Below, piece by piece: positions 42,411 to 51,718 of a DNA stretch of 64,000 nt. The notes under the pieces are model-generated. The model was not told the DNA's origin. It did no database searches and saw only the letters and a program-made list of their open reading frames with translations. The stretch covers positions 1,464,146-1,528,145 of the forward strand of contig NZ_FXXB01000008.1 of assembly GCF_900184245.1 (NCBI RefSeq). The letters are read 5' to 3'. The position numbers and the translations under genes are program-made. Every line of letters begins with the position of its first letter. Position 1 is the stretch's first letter. This stretch comes from Brachybacterium massiliense. GTDB taxonomy: Bacteria; Actinomycetota; Actinomycetes; Actinomycetales; Dermabacteraceae.

Positions 42411-43820
42411 TCAGGTTCCGCAGAAGGTCATGAAGTCCTCGCCGCCGTCGCCCGGGCCCTCGAGGTGCTCCCACTCCGCACGGCGCAGGAACGGGGCGGA
42501 AACGGCCTCGAGCAGCTCTCTCGCCGGGCCCATGTCCCCCAGATGCGCGGCCTGCAGCGCCCGCTCGAGAGTCACATTCCGCGGCATATAGAGCGGGTTC
42601 ACCCCCTCCGCCACCTGCCCGCCGCCCAGCGCGCGCAGCCGCCGCTGCCACTCCTCGAACGGCGCCGGCTCCTCGAAAAGCCGCTCCGCCTCCCCCTCCT
42701 CGAGGGCGCGGAAGAACCCGGTGTGATCCACGTGCTGCGCCTCGAGCAGGGCGAACAGCTCCTCGCCGAGCGCCTCCACCTCGTCGGCCGCGAGCGTCTC
42801 CGGCAGTCCGAGCTTGCGCGCGAGCCCTCGCGAGTGCGCGGCGAGGTACCAGCCCTCGAACTGCTCGAGCACGGCGGTGGCCTGCTCGACCGCGCCGTTC
42901 GGGTCCTCCGGATCGATCAGGGGCACGAGGGTCTCCGCGAAGCGGGAGAGGTTCCACAGGGCGATGCCGGGCTGGTTGCCGTAGGCGTAGCGGGCGCCGC
43001 GGTCGATCGAGCTGAACACCGCGCCGCGGCGGTGCTCGTCCAGCACCGCGCAGGGCCCGTAGTCGATGCCCTGACCGGACAGCGTCATGTTGTCCGTGTT
43101 CATCACGCCGTGCACGAAGCCGCTGAGCATCCACTGCGCGATCAGCTCCGCCTGGCTCCGGGCGACCGCCTCGAGCAGGCCCAGCGGCCCGTCGGCCCCG
43201 GGATGATGGCGGGCGATCGTGTGCTCGACCAGGCGCTCGCGCACCTCTGGGTCCAGATGCCAGGCCGCATACTCGAAGGTCCCCACGCGCAGATGGCTGG
43301 CCGCCGCCCGCACCAGCAGCGCGCCCGGCTCCGGGGTGACACCGCGGCGCGGAGCGATCTGCTCGCCGGTGGTGAGCACCGCGAGCGCGCGGGTGGTGGG
43401 GGTCCCCAGCGCGTGCAGCCATTCGCCGATCACGGCCTCGCGCAGCATCGGGCCGAGCGGCGCCTTGCCGTCCCCGCCGCGGGCGAAGGGGGTGCGGCCG
43501 CCACCCTTGAGGTGCAGATCGTGTCGCGACCCGTCGGGAGCGAGCCGCTCGCCCAGCAGCACGGCCCGGCCATCGCCCAGCTGCGGGTTCGCGGTGCCGA
43601 ACTGGTGGCCGGCGTAGGCCTGGGCGACGGTGCCCGCGATCTGGCCGGTCAGCAGCGCGATCCCCTCGGGGCCGCGGAGCTGCTCGGGCTCGTACCCGAG
43701 CTCGCGGGCGAGCGGCTCGTTCAGCCAGACGATCTCGGGGCGGGGCGGCTGATCCGCCGTCCAGGGCACGGACAGCTCGGGCACCGCGGCGGCGTAGGTC
43801 TGCTCGAGAGGCGTCTGCAT
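42411..43820 (-). CDS. selO: SelO/YdiU pseudokinase-type protein AMPylase
   Basis: 469 residues. SelO transfers AMP to protein Ser/Thr/Tyr under oxidative stress. Seen are the N-terminal AGHQFGTANPQLGDGRAVLL block, the HDLHLKGGGRTPFARGGDGK ATP-binding loop, GFVHGVMNTDNMTLSGQGID, YGPCAVL, and a C-terminal NPLYMPRNV. The final FCGT keeps the redox-active Cys near the C-terminus. ATG 43820 gives the usual N-terminus. Divergent from the ROK regulator. Confidence 0.93.
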   Translation of the reverse strand: MQTPLEQTYAAAVPELSVPWTADQPPRPEIVWLNEPLARELGYEPEQLRGPEGIALLTGQIAGTVAQAYAGHQFGTANPQLGDGRAVLLGERLAPDGSRHDLHLKGGGRTPFARGGDGKAPLGPMLREAVIGEWLHALGTPTTRALAVLTTGEQIAPRRGVTPEPGALLVRAAASHLRVGTFEYAAWHLDPEVRERLVEHTIARHHPGADGPLGLLEAVARSQAELIAQWMLSGFVHGVMNTDNMTLSGQGIDYGPCAVLDEHRRGAVFSSIDRGARYAYGNQPGIALWNLSRFAETLVPLIDPEDPNGAVEQATAVLEQFEGWYLAAHSRGLARKLGLPETLAADEVEALGEELFALLEAQHVDHTGFFRALEEGEAERLFEEPAPFEEWQRRLRALGGGQVAEGVNPLYMPRNVTLERALQAAHLGDMGPARELLEAVSAPFLRRAEWEHLEGPGDGGEDFMTFCGT

Positions 43821-43889
43821 CCCTCGATCCTCCCACCGCGACGCCGCGCGTGCGGTTGACGGCCCGGCCGTGACCCGACAGACTGACCG

Positions 43890-43916
43890 TGCACATTGTG
43901 CAACCCGGTTACGTAA
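43890..43916. promoter_or_regulatory. Candidate operator region for the ROK regulator
   Basis: Two dyads: TGCACA-T-TGTGCA (43890-43902) and TTACGTAA (43909-43916), 35-60 bp upstream of the ROK gene. ROK repressors use AT-rich dyads of this kind. The selO promoter must also lie in this region. Confidence 0.5.
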
Positions 43917-43951
43917 TCGCCCGGGTCGAGGACGACGAGCGAGGCGGGCCG

Positions 43952-45046
43952 ATGACCACAGCATCTGCGGTGCGCCAGGTCAACGCCCGCGACTGCCTCC
44001 TTGTGCTGCGCGAGGCGGGTTCCGCCGTGACCGTCGGCGAGCTCGCCGCGGCGACCGGCCTCTCCCGCCCCACCGTCGACGCCGTGCTGAGCGATCTGCT
44101 GGGCTCCGGAGCCGTCGCCGCCGCCCCCGCCGCGGCCTCCGGCACGGCCGGGCGCCCTGCCCGGCGCTTCGCCTTCGCGCCCGGCGTCGCCTCGGTGGCG
44201 GCGCTGGATATCGGCGCCCGCACCGTGCGCTGCCGGGTCACCGACGCTTCCGGGCGGACCCTCGCGAACTCCTCCGTGCCCAGCGAGGACGCACCCCTGC
44301 TCGACGTGCTCGAGCGCGCCGTGCGCGAGACCGGCCACCGTCCGGCAGCGCTCGGGATCGCCGCACCCGGCATCCTCGACGCCGACGGCCGCATCTCCCA
44401 GAGCCTCGCCGCACCCGGCCTCGTCGGCCTCGACCTCGCCGGCGAGCTCGGCGAGCGGCTCGGCTGCCCGGTGGCCGTGGAGAACGACATCAAGCTCGCC
44501 GCCCTCGCCGAGCACCACCTGGGCGATGGCGCCGAGAGCATCCTGTTCGTGCAGCTCGGCCACCGCATCTCCGTGGCCTCGATCCTGGGCGGCACGATCC
44601 TGCAGGGCGCGCACCGGCTGGCCGGCGAGCTCGGCAGCCAGCGCGGTATGCGCTGGACGGACAGCTCCACCCGCGGCCGCCTGCAGTGGTCCACCGGCGA
44701 GGAGGCCAGGCCACTGCTCGAGCGCGCCGCGCAGGGCGATGTCGCCGCGCTGGAGGAGATCGAGGAGTTCTGCGCACAGATCGCCCCGCGCCTGGCGACC
44801 GTGCTGCTCACGCTCGATCCCGAGCGCGTCGTCGTCGGCGGCGGTCTCTCCCGCGCCGGCCAGACCCTGCTGCAGCCGCTCGGCCGCGCTCTCGGCGACC
44901 TGCTCATGACCGGCCACGCCCCGACGGTGGTCGGCGCCCGCCTGACCACCGACGGCGCTCTCGTCGGCGCGCTCGGCCTGGCCTTCGCGCACGGCTCCGA
45001 CCAGCTGGTGGGCGTCCCCGACGTCCACGCCCCCTGGAGCCCGTAA
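43952..45046 (+). CDS. ROK-family transcriptional regulator
   Basis: 364 residues. N-terminal winged HTH (VTVGELAAATGLSRPTVDAV, LSDLLGSGAV) and a C-terminal ROK sugar-kinase-like domain (LDIGARTVRC, ALGIAAPGILDADGRI, and VENDIKLAALAEHHLGDGAE). The zinc motif of sugar-kinase ROK proteins is not seen, so this acts as a repressor. The start follows GAGGCGGGCC. It is upstream of, and in line with, an isomerase and a Gfo/Idh dehydrogenase, so it is presumed to control them in response to the sugar. Confidence 0.9.
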   Translation: MTTASAVRQVNARDCLLVLREAGSAVTVGELAAATGLSRPTVDAVLSDLLGSGAVAAAPAAASGTAGRPARRFAFAPGVASVAALDIGARTVRCRVTDASGRTLANSSVPSEDAPLLDVLERAVRETGHRPAALGIAAPGILDADGRISQSLAAPGLVGLDLAGELGERLGCPVAVENDIKLAALAEHHLGDGAESILFVQLGHRISVASILGGTILQGAHRLAGELGSQRGMRWTDSSTRGRLQWSTGEEARPLLERAAQGDVAALEEIEEFCAQIAPRLATVLLTLDPERVVVGGGLSRAGQTLLQPLGRALGDLLMTGHAPTVVGARLTTDGALVGALGLAFAHGSDQLVGVPDVHAPWSP

Positions 45047-45067
45047 CCCCGATCACGAAGGACCACC

Positions 45068-45949
45068 ATGACCGCCGACATCCTCTTCGGCTTCAGCTCC
45101 TACAGCTTCCACTCCAAGCTCTCCTCCGGCGAGATGACGCTCCCGCAGGTCATCGACTGGGTCGCGGCATCCGAGGGCGAGCACCTCGAGCTCGCCGTGC
45201 TCTCCGACGACGCGGACTCCCCGATCCCGAACATCGCCTCCGACCCCGCCTACGTGGACCGGATCCGCGAGCACGCCGCGGCGGCCGGTGTGCCGCTGAC
45301 GAACCTCGCGATCGGCGCGGACCTCTCCACCGGCGACCGCGGGCAGATCGAGCGGGTGAAGCAGTACGTCGACCTCGCCGAGCGGCTGGGGATCACACGG
45401 ATGCGCCACGACGTGGTCGCGCACGCCGGACACGAGGGCGACGACACCCCGCTGTTCGAGCAGGTGCTGCCCGCGATCGTGGCCGCGAGCAAGGAGATCG
45501 CGCAGTACGCGGCCTCCAAGGGAATCACCACCAGCCTCGAGAACCACGGCTTCTTCGTGCAGTCCGCGGACCGGGTGCGCCGGATCATCCACGCGGTGGA
45601 CGAGCCGAACTTCCGCACCACCCTGGACGTCGGCAACTTCGTGTGCGTGGATGAGGCACCCGAGGTCTCCGTCGCGCAGAACCTGCCGTACGCGATGGTC
45701 GTGCACTTCAAGGACTTCTACATCCGACCGGCCGACGCCGCCCCCGGAGCGGGCTGGTTCCGCAGCCGCGGCGGCAAGCATCTGCGCGGCGCGGTGGTGG
45801 GCAACGGCGACATCGACCTGCGCGCCGTGGCCCGTGCCATCGCCGACTCCGACTTCAGCGGCTACGCGGCGATCGAGTTCGAGGGCTGGGAGGACTGCCT
45901 GCTCGGCTGCGAGCGCGGCATCGCCTACGCCAAGAGCCTGTTCGCCTGA
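45068..45949 (+). CDS. Sugar phosphate isomerase/epimerase family (TIM barrel)
   Basis: 293 residues. FGFSSYSFHSKLSSGEMTLP, GITTSLENHGFFVQSADRVR, RTTLDVGNFVCVDEAPEVSV, VVHFKDFYIRPADA and YAAIEFEGWEDCL match the xylose-isomerase-like barrel, with metal ligands Glu (SLENH), Asp (LDVGNF), His (VHFKDF) and Glu (IEFEG). Substrate unknown; relatives act on inosose, ketoses or keto-sugars. It is 21 bp after the ROK gene and 36 bp before the dehydrogenase. Confidence 0.9.
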   Translation: MTADILFGFSSYSFHSKLSSGEMTLPQVIDWVAASEGEHLELAVLSDDADSPIPNIASDPAYVDRIREHAAAAGVPLTNLAIGADLSTGDRGQIERVKQYVDLAERLGITRMRHDVVAHAGHEGDDTPLFEQVLPAIVAASKEIAQYAASKGITTSLENHGFFVQSADRVRRIIHAVDEPNFRTTLDVGNFVCVDEAPEVSVAQNLPYAMVVHFKDFYIRPADAAPGAGWFRSRGGKHLRGAVVGNGDIDLRAVARAIADSDFSGYAAIEFEGWEDCLLGCERGIAYAKSLFA

Positions 45950-45985
45950 CCCGACCGACCCCCACACACTTCGAGGAGAACCCCT

Positions 45986-47047
45986 ATGTCGACGTTCCGA
46001 GTCGGCGTCATCGGCGCCGGAAGCATCGCCCAGTCCCATCTCACCGCCTATCAGAACAATCCCGACGTCGAGCTGATCGCGGTCGCCGACATGAACCTCG
46101 AGCGGGCCCGCGCGGTGGCCGACCAGTACGGGGCGCCGCGCGCCTACGCGGACCCGCACGAGCTGCTCGCCGATCCCGAGATCGACGGCGTGTCGATCTG
46201 CACCTGGAACAACTCCCACGCCGCCTGGGCGATCGCCGCGATCGAGGCGGGCAAGCACGTGCTGGTGGAGAAGCCCATCGCCCGCACCCTCGCCGAGGCG
46301 GAGCAGCTCCAGAGGATCGTCGAGCAGCACGACACCGTGGTGCAGGTGGGCTTCGTGCGCCGCCACTCCCCCAACTGCCAGGTGCTGAAGTCGTTCATCG
46401 ACGCCGACGAGCTGGGCGAGATCTACTACGCCAAGGCCAGCTGCCTGCGCCGGGCCGGCAACCCCGGCGGCTGGTTCGCGGACAAGGAGATCTCCGGCGG
46501 CGGCCCGCTGCTGGACATCGGCATCCACGTGCTGGACCTGTGCTGGTACCTCATGGGCAGCCCGAAGGTGGTCTCGGTCAGCGGCAACACCTACGACAAG
46601 CTCGGCAGCCGCGGGAACATCACCACCATGCCGCGCTACAAGGCCGCGGACTACGACCCGGACCGCAACAGCGTCGAGGACCTCGCCAACGCCGTGATCC
46701 GCTTCGAGAACGGTGCCTCGCTGCTGCTGGACTGCTCCTACTCCCTGCACGCCACGAAGGATTCGATCGACGTGTCGGTGTACGGCGAGAAGGGCGGCGC
46801 GGAGCTCGAGCCGTCCCTGCGCATCGCCACCGAGATGCACGACTCCGTGGTGAACATCGAGCCGCAGATCGGCTCGGGCACCTTCGAGTTCGGCACCGGC
46901 TTCGCGAACGAGATCCAGAACTTCGTGGACGCCTCGCTGGGCAAGGCGGAGTCCGTCGCCCCGGCGTGGCACGGGGTCGAGATCGTGCGGATCCTCGAGG
47001 CGATCTACGAGTCCGCGGCAAGCGGGCGCGAGGTCTCGCTGGTCTGA
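45986..47047 (+). CDS. Gfo/Idh/MocA-family oxidoreductase
   Basis: 353 residues. N-terminal Rossmann domain (FRVGVIGAGSIAQSHLTAYQ, GKHVLVEKPIARTLAEAEQL with the family EKP motif), then the C-terminal substrate domain with GGGPLLDIGIHVLDLCWYLM (Asp and His of the catalytic DxGxH). It oxidises or reduces a sugar or inositol-type substrate with NAD(P). Last of a three-gene ROK-isomerase-dehydrogenase cluster; no transporter or kinase is next to it, so substrate import lies elsewhere. Confidence 0.93.
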   Translation: MSTFRVGVIGAGSIAQSHLTAYQNNPDVELIAVADMNLERARAVADQYGAPRAYADPHELLADPEIDGVSICTWNNSHAAWAIAAIEAGKHVLVEKPIARTLAEAEQLQRIVEQHDTVVQVGFVRRHSPNCQVLKSFIDADELGEIYYAKASCLRRAGNPGGWFADKEISGGGPLLDIGIHVLDLCWYLMGSPKVVSVSGNTYDKLGSRGNITTMPRYKAADYDPDRNSVEDLANAVIRFENGASLLLDCSYSLHATKDSIDVSVYGEKGGAELEPSLRIATEMHDSVVNIEPQIGSGTFEFGTGFANEIQNFVDASLGKAESVAPAWHGVEIVRILEAIYESAASGREVSLV

Positions 47048-47170
47048 GGATCGGCCGACGAGCCGCGACGGCGGGCGCGGACGGGCGGCGGGCGCCGCCG
47101 GGCGACGGCGGGGCGCGGGACGGGGCCTTGGTCCTGCCCGCGCCGCGCCATGCCGGGGTGCAATGGTGCG

Positions 47171-47473
47171 ATGACACAGGACCTTCCCTTCCCGGGCCAG
47201 CCCTCGCAGGGCGGCCACCAGTGCGGCTGCGACGAGCATGAGGCCGATGTGCCGCGCCTGAACGCCTCCCAGATCCCGCATGCGATCCGGCACGCCGCCG
47301 TGTTCGGGGCGCTGGACGCGATCCGTCCCGGCTTCGCGATGGATCTGGTGGCGCCGCACGATCCGAAGCCGCTCCTCGCCCAGGCGGAGGAGCGCTACGC
47401 GGGTGCCATCGATGTCAGGTACCTGGTCAGCGGCCCCGAGGAGTGGGTGCTGCGCCTGACGAAGACCGCCTGA
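47171..47473 (+). CDS. DUF2249 small protein
   Basis: 100 residues from the ATG at 47171. It has CGCDEHEADVPRLNASQIPH, HAIRHAAVFGALDAIRPGFA, and MDLVAPHDPKPLLAQAEERY, the DUF2249 pattern. These small redox or metal-binding proteins are linked to nitrogen-oxide and metal stress in other bacteria; the N-terminal CGCDEH is a possible metal site here. Single gene. Confidence 0.85.
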   Translation: MTQDLPFPGQPSQGGHQCGCDEHEADVPRLNASQIPHAIRHAAVFGALDAIRPGFAMDLVAPHDPKPLLAQAEERYAGAIDVRYLVSGPEEWVLRLTKTA

Positions 47474-47677
47474 CCAGGAGCGAAGCTCGCGTGCCGATCG
47501 GGTGCAGGGCTTCCTGACATCGGCGTGAGGGAGGCGGGACGGGCGGCCCGGGCCGCTCGGGTGGCGCCGCCGGCGCATCCTTTGACAACGTGACGCGCGA
47601 CGCACGGTCTGGTGGTGTGCGGCTCGACGACGGATGCGGCGGCGCATCGGGGCCGCCCGGAGCGAGGAGGCTCACCG

Positions 47678-48904
47678 ATGTCCAGCAATCGCGCGATCGC
47701 CTACAAGGGTCCCGGCAAGGTCGAGGTCATCGACATCGACTATCCGACGTATGAGTTGAAGGACGGCCCGGGGGTGAATCCGGACAATGTGGGCCGCAAG
47801 CTCCCGCACGCGGCGATCCTCAAGGTGGTCACCACGAACATCTGCGGCTCTGACCAGCACATGGTGCGCGGCCGCACCACCGCACCGGTGGATCTGGTGC
47901 TCGGCCACGAGATCACCGGAGAGGTGATCGAGACCGGACCGGGTGTGGAGTTCATCCAGAAGGGCGATCTGGTCTCGGTGCCCTTCAACATCTCCTGCGG
48001 CCGCTGCGAGATGTGCAAGACCCGTCGCACCGAGATCTGCCTGAACGTGAACCCGGATCGCCCCGGCAGCGCCTACGGCTACGTGGACATGGGCGGCTGG
48101 GTGGGCGGCCAGGCCGAGTACGTGCTGGTGCCCTATGCGGACTGGAACCTGCTGAAGTTCCCCGACAAGGACCAGGCCATGGAGAAGATCCTGGACCTGA
48201 CGATGCTCTCAGACATCTTCCCCACCGGCTTCCACGGCGCGGTGACCGCGGGTGTGGGGCCGGGCTCCTCGGTGTACATCGCGGGTGCGGGCTCGGTGGG
48301 CACGGCCGCGGCGGTGGGTGCGCAGCTGCTGGGCGCCTCGGTGGTGATCATGGCGGACATGAACGCGGAGCGGCTCGAGAACGCCGCGAAGTTCGGCTGC
48401 GAGACAATCGACGTGTCGAAGGAGGATCCGCGGGAGGGCATCGCGCGGATCCTGGGTCGCGAGGAGGTCGACGCCGGCGTGGACGCCGTGGGCTTCTAGG
48501 CCCGCGGCCACGGCAAGGACGCAGGCGAGGCGCCGGCGACGGTGCTGAACACGCTGATGGACGTCACGCGTGCCGGTGGCGCGCTGGGCATCCCGGGCCT
48601 GTACGTGACCGGTGACCCGGGTGGCGTGGACGAGGCCGCGCAGGAGGGCTCGCTCTCCCTGCGGCTCGGCCTGGGCTGGGCGAAGGCGCTGTCGATGACC
48701 ACGGGACAGTGCCCCGTGATGAAGTACCACCGGCAGCTGATGGAGGCGATCCTGCACGACAAGGTGCAGATCGCCGACGCCGTGAATGCCGTCGCCATCT
48801 CCCTGGATGACGCCCCGGCCGGCTATCAGAAGTTCGACTCCGGTGTGGCGACCAAGTACGTCATCGATCCGCACGGCGTGACCGGGAAGGTGCAGCCCGT
48901 CTGA
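47678..48904 (+). pseudogene. fdhA: Glutathione-independent formaldehyde dehydrogenase (FdhA) interrupted by an amber codon
   Basis: 408 codons in one frame apart from a TAG at 48497-48499. Before it: zinc site TTNICGSDQHMVRGRTTAPV, VLGHEITGEV, structural zinc Cys cluster CGRCEMCKTRRTEIC, and the NAD fold VYIAGAGSVGTAAAVGAQLL. After it, ARGHGKDAGEAPATVLNTLM, then GQCPVMKYHRQLM and the normal C-terminus. The join GF-stop-ARGHG needs only one base change (GAG to TAG, Glu in relatives) to restore a full enzyme of the family's usual size (about 400). TTGACA at 47582 may be the -35. Probably a fresh null mutation or a sequencing error. Confidence 0.9.
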
Positions 48905-48911
48905 CCCTGGT

Positions 48912-50582
48912 TCAGAAGGGTGGTTCGGTCTCGTCGGTGGTGGGGCCGGGTGGGATGATCCGGCGCCTGTGGTGAGCGGCGCGGGCAGCGGCACGCTGCT
49001 CGGCGACGCGTTCATCGCGGGGCCGGGGCCTCTCCTGGGCGTGCAGGCGCATGGCGTCCTCGTGGGCGCGTTGGTGTGCTCGCCAGGTCCGTTCCATCAC
49101 GGCGGCGGTGTGCGGGGTGAGCAGGTCCGTATCCTCCCGCGCCCTCGCTCGGATCTCGCGGTCGATCATCCACCTCGTCTCCAGCGGCCCAGCGGTGGTG
49201 GTGCCATCGCCGGTGGTGGGGTCATCGTGCGGGTCGCGTTCGGGGTCGAGCAGTCCGGCGGTCTTCATCTGGTGGTGCTGCCAGCACAATCGGTGGAGGT
49301 TCCACAGACTCGTCTGCCCGCCCTGCCCGGGGTGTTCATGGTTGTATTCGATGATGTGGTCATCCTCGGCCGTCGTGGCGGTCGAGCGAGCACATCCTGG
49401 GACGGCGCAGTGGCTGTGGCGCAGTCGCAGCTGGAGCCGCATCTGCGCTCCGGGCTGGTAGGTCTTCGACGTCACCGGCAGGTACGCGCCGGTGACCGGG
49501 TCGGTGAGGATCCGCCACCAGGTCTGGCTTCCCGCGGCAAGGGCGCGGGCCTGCTCGGCCGGGACCGGGGTCATGCCCTCCAGCATTGCCGGGCCCTCAT
49601 CGACCCCGAGCAGGGTTGTGGCAGGCACGGTCACCAGCAGTTTGAACGGTGAGCTGGTTTCCTGGACCGGATCGATATCCAGGACCGAGTGAGTCAAGAT
49701 CGCATACCGCATTCTCCGCAGCGACAGGGTCCGGCCCCGCTCGACCAGGTCTTCATCGATGTCGAACGGCAACGGCCCCACAGCCCCTGCTTCGAGTGCG
49801 TGGCGCTGGGCTTTCTGGACCGTGCGGGCCGCGACATCGAGGCGGTGCGCGAGTGCTTTGATCTCCAGGATCGGGCCCGTCACCATCAACGACGCCGTGC
49901 CCGCATCGGTATCGATCGCCACGATCTCCACATCCCGCGCGGACGTCGCGGGGGCCGGGATGTCAGCGGCGGTTGCGAGCTTCACCGCGAGGCGTACCTG
50001 CTTCTCGAACGTGTCCTGCGAGACCGAGGGGATCTCCACCCCGCCCATGTGGGCATCGACCTGGCGGGCCTGCTCCTCGCTGAGGCGACGGACGTGACGG
50101 ATCAGGTAGTGATGCCACGCCTCGGGCAGATCCCCCCGACGCAGATACGTGAACGTCACCGGCATCCACGACACCGCCATATGGGCGTCGCGGACCTTCG
50201 CCCAGGCCTGCACATAGCTGCACCGCATCCCTGCGGCGATCTTCAACGCCGTCAGGTCCGCATCATCGAGTGCGCCCCGCACCTCGGGGTCCTCACGGAA
50301 GAACGTCGCCAGCTGCCGCAGCTGATGGGCGTGCAGACTCGCCCGCGTCCGCATCGTGCGATGCAGCGCCAACACCCGGGCCGCCTCGAGGCTGCCTGGG
50401 GTGACCTCCTCGAGGATCACGTCCTCATCCAGAACACGCCGCGCACGCACCGACCACCTTGGCAGCCCCTCGACCCCCTCAGGAGTCGGCGAGGACGTCG
50501 GGGCGTGGTGCCCGGCCGGGCCCTCTGCCGCCTCGCCCTGCCGCCCGTCCTCGAACTCCTCGAAACCACCCACCAACACCAC
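48912..50582 (-). CDS. DUF222/HNH endonuclease (13E12 repeat family)
   Basis: 556 residues from a GTG at 50582 next to GGAAGG; GTG/TTG codons in tandem leave the exact start open, and a TTG at 50663 is also possible. The DUF222 region covers residues 60-330 (LRQLATFFREDPEVRGALDD). The C-terminal HNH domain has HCAVPGCARSTATTAEDDHI, then IEYNHEHPGQGGQTSLWNLH and CWQHHQMKTAG. These genes occur in multiple copies in Actinobacteria and behave as mobile-like elements with an unproven role. The region around its 5' end is less GC-rich and carries repeats. Confidence 0.9.
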   Translation of the reverse strand: MVLVGGFEEFEDGRQGEAAEGPAGHHAPTSSPTPEGVEGLPRWSVRARRVLDEDVILEEVTPGSLEAARVLALHRTMRTRASLHAHQLRQLATFFREDPEVRGALDDADLTALKIAAGMRCSYVQAWAKVRDAHMAVSWMPVTFTYLRRGDLPEAWHHYLIRHVRRLSEEQARQVDAHMGGVEIPSVSQDTFEKQVRLAVKLATAADIPAPATSARDVEIVAIDTDAGTASLMVTGPILEIKALAHRLDVAARTVQKAQRHALEAGAVGPLPFDIDEDLVERGRTLSLRRMRYAILTHSVLDIDPVQETSSPFKLLVTVPATTLLGVDEGPAMLEGMTPVPAEQARALAAGSQTWWRILTDPVTGAYLPVTSKTYQPGAQMRLQLRLRHSHCAVPGCARSTATTAEDDHIIEYNHEHPGQGGQTSLWNLHRLCWQHHQMKTAGLLDPERDPHDDPTTGDGTTTAGPLETRWMIDREIRARAREDTDLLTPHTAAVMERTWRAHQRAHEDAMRLHAQERPRPRDERVAEQRAAARAAHHRRRIIPPGPTTDETEPPF

Positions 50583-50689
50583 CCCCTTCCTGCACCCGGC
50601 ACCACAGTGATGCACGACTGACGAATATGACTCCACGCTATTTGCCAGAACCCGCTTACTCAAGAGTCACCACCAAATGGGGACGAATC

Positions 50690-50787
50690 TGTGGATAACC
50701 CACCAGTGTGGAGGAAAGGTTGCGTGGATGACTCGCAGTGGGGAGGACCCGTCCTGTGGATGACCGTGGGCTGCGGAGGACTCGTCG
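50690..50787. repeat. Three diverged tandem repeats of 32-33 bp with DnaA-box-like starts
   Basis: Units begin at 50690, 50723 and 50755. Each opens with (T/C)GTGGAT(A/G)A and contains G(T/G/C)GGAGGA about 17 bp in. The first start is a perfect TTATCCACA (minus strand); the other two read TCATCCACG and TCATCCACA. They lie just upstream of the DUF222/HNH gene. The 587-bp gap to the NYN gene holds nothing else I recognise, apart from lower GC around 50960-51080. Confidence 0.7.
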
Positions 50788-51169
50788 ACTCGTCGGCCCG
50801 ATCCGCCCTCCACATCGAGGCCCCGATTCGCAGCGAAGATGCTGTCTGGCGGCGTGAACGGCGGTGCACGGCGGGGATCAAAGGATGAGTGCGCACGCGA
50901 ACCCCCTCCAGGCGCGTGGCGGGCTGGCGGTGGCGCAGGCGGTCAGCGGAGATCAGCGCGAAGAACGGATATCGGATTACCCACCGAGGCCTCCACCACA
51001 AAGTCGTCATGCATTATATGGAGTCGTTCGACATTCCCTTCCCGAGGCGTCGATGAATCCGTCCAGAATTCCCTTCACCTCTGCCGATGGGGAGGAACAG
51101 TCACCATCGCACCCCCTCCGCCCCGTCGCGTCGGTCTTCGTGGCCGCTCGGACGGCGTAAGGTCGAGCC

Positions 51170-51718
51170 ATGACGGAACGCACCACGTACCTCCTGGTGG
51201 ACGGCGAGAACATCGACGCCACGCTCGGGGTCTCGGTCCTCGGCCGACGCCCCCAGCCCGACGAGCGCCCTCGCTGGAACAAGCTCCTCCACCACGCGGA
51301 GTCCTCGTGGCGCCAGCCGGTGAAGGGCCTGTTCTTCCTCGCCGTCGAGGACAGCCTGCCCTCCGGCTTCGTGCAGGCCCTGATCGCGATGGGCTACAAG
51401 GCCATCCCGCTGCGCGGCGAGGGCAAGATCGTGGACATCGCGATCCAGCGCACCGCCGAGGCGCTGCAGTCCCGCGAGGCCGACGTCATGCTCGTCAGCC
51501 ATGACAAGGACTTCGTCCCCCAGATGGAGGACCTCGCGGCCACGCCCGGGCGCCGCACGGCCCTCGTCGGCTTCCGTGAGTTCATGGCGGCGGATCTGCA
51601 GGACATCCCCGGGATCGAGTTCCACGACCTCGAGTACGACGTCCACGCGTTCACGAGCCGTCTGCCGCGCGTGCGGATCATCGACATCGACGAGTTCGAC
51701 CCGCTCGAGTTCCTCTGA
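51170..51718 (+). CDS. NYN-domain (PIN-like) putative ribonuclease
   Basis: 182 residues. TTYLLVDGENIDATLGVSVL supplies the first acidic cluster (DGEN), GEGKIVDIAIQRTAEAL the second, and ADVMLVSHDKDFVPQMEDLA the third (HDKDF), the metal-binding acids of NYN nucleases. Likely RNA processing or decay. Single gene. GGTCGAGCC precedes the ATG, with no good ribosome site. 250 bp downstream reach the tRNA-Leu terminator; this stretch holds no gene. Confidence 0.88.
   Translation: MTERTTYLLVDGENIDATLGVSVLGRRPQPDERPRWNKLLHHAESSWRQPVKGLFFLAVEDSLPSGFVQALIAMGYKAIPLRGEGKIVDIAIQRTAEALQSREADVMLVSHDKDFVPQMEDLAATPGRRTALVGFREFMAADLQDIPGIEFHDLEYDVHAFTSRLPRVRIIDIDEFDPLEFL

Noticed and set aside
47570..47610. 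Promoter of fdhA with TTGACA at 47582
   Set aside because: The -35 is good but no acceptable -10 follows at 16-18 bp, so it is not listed as a feature.
48497..48499. TAG in fdhA as a pyrrolysine or recoding site
   Set aside because: Relatives have an ordinary Glu there, TAG is used as a normal stop (larB), and no pyl genes or recoding signal are seen; a nonsense mutation is simpler.
50690..50787. Chromosomal replication origin (DnaA-box-like motifs)
   Set aside because: Only one perfect box, no dnaA/dnaN/rnpA neighbours and no AT-rich unwinding region.
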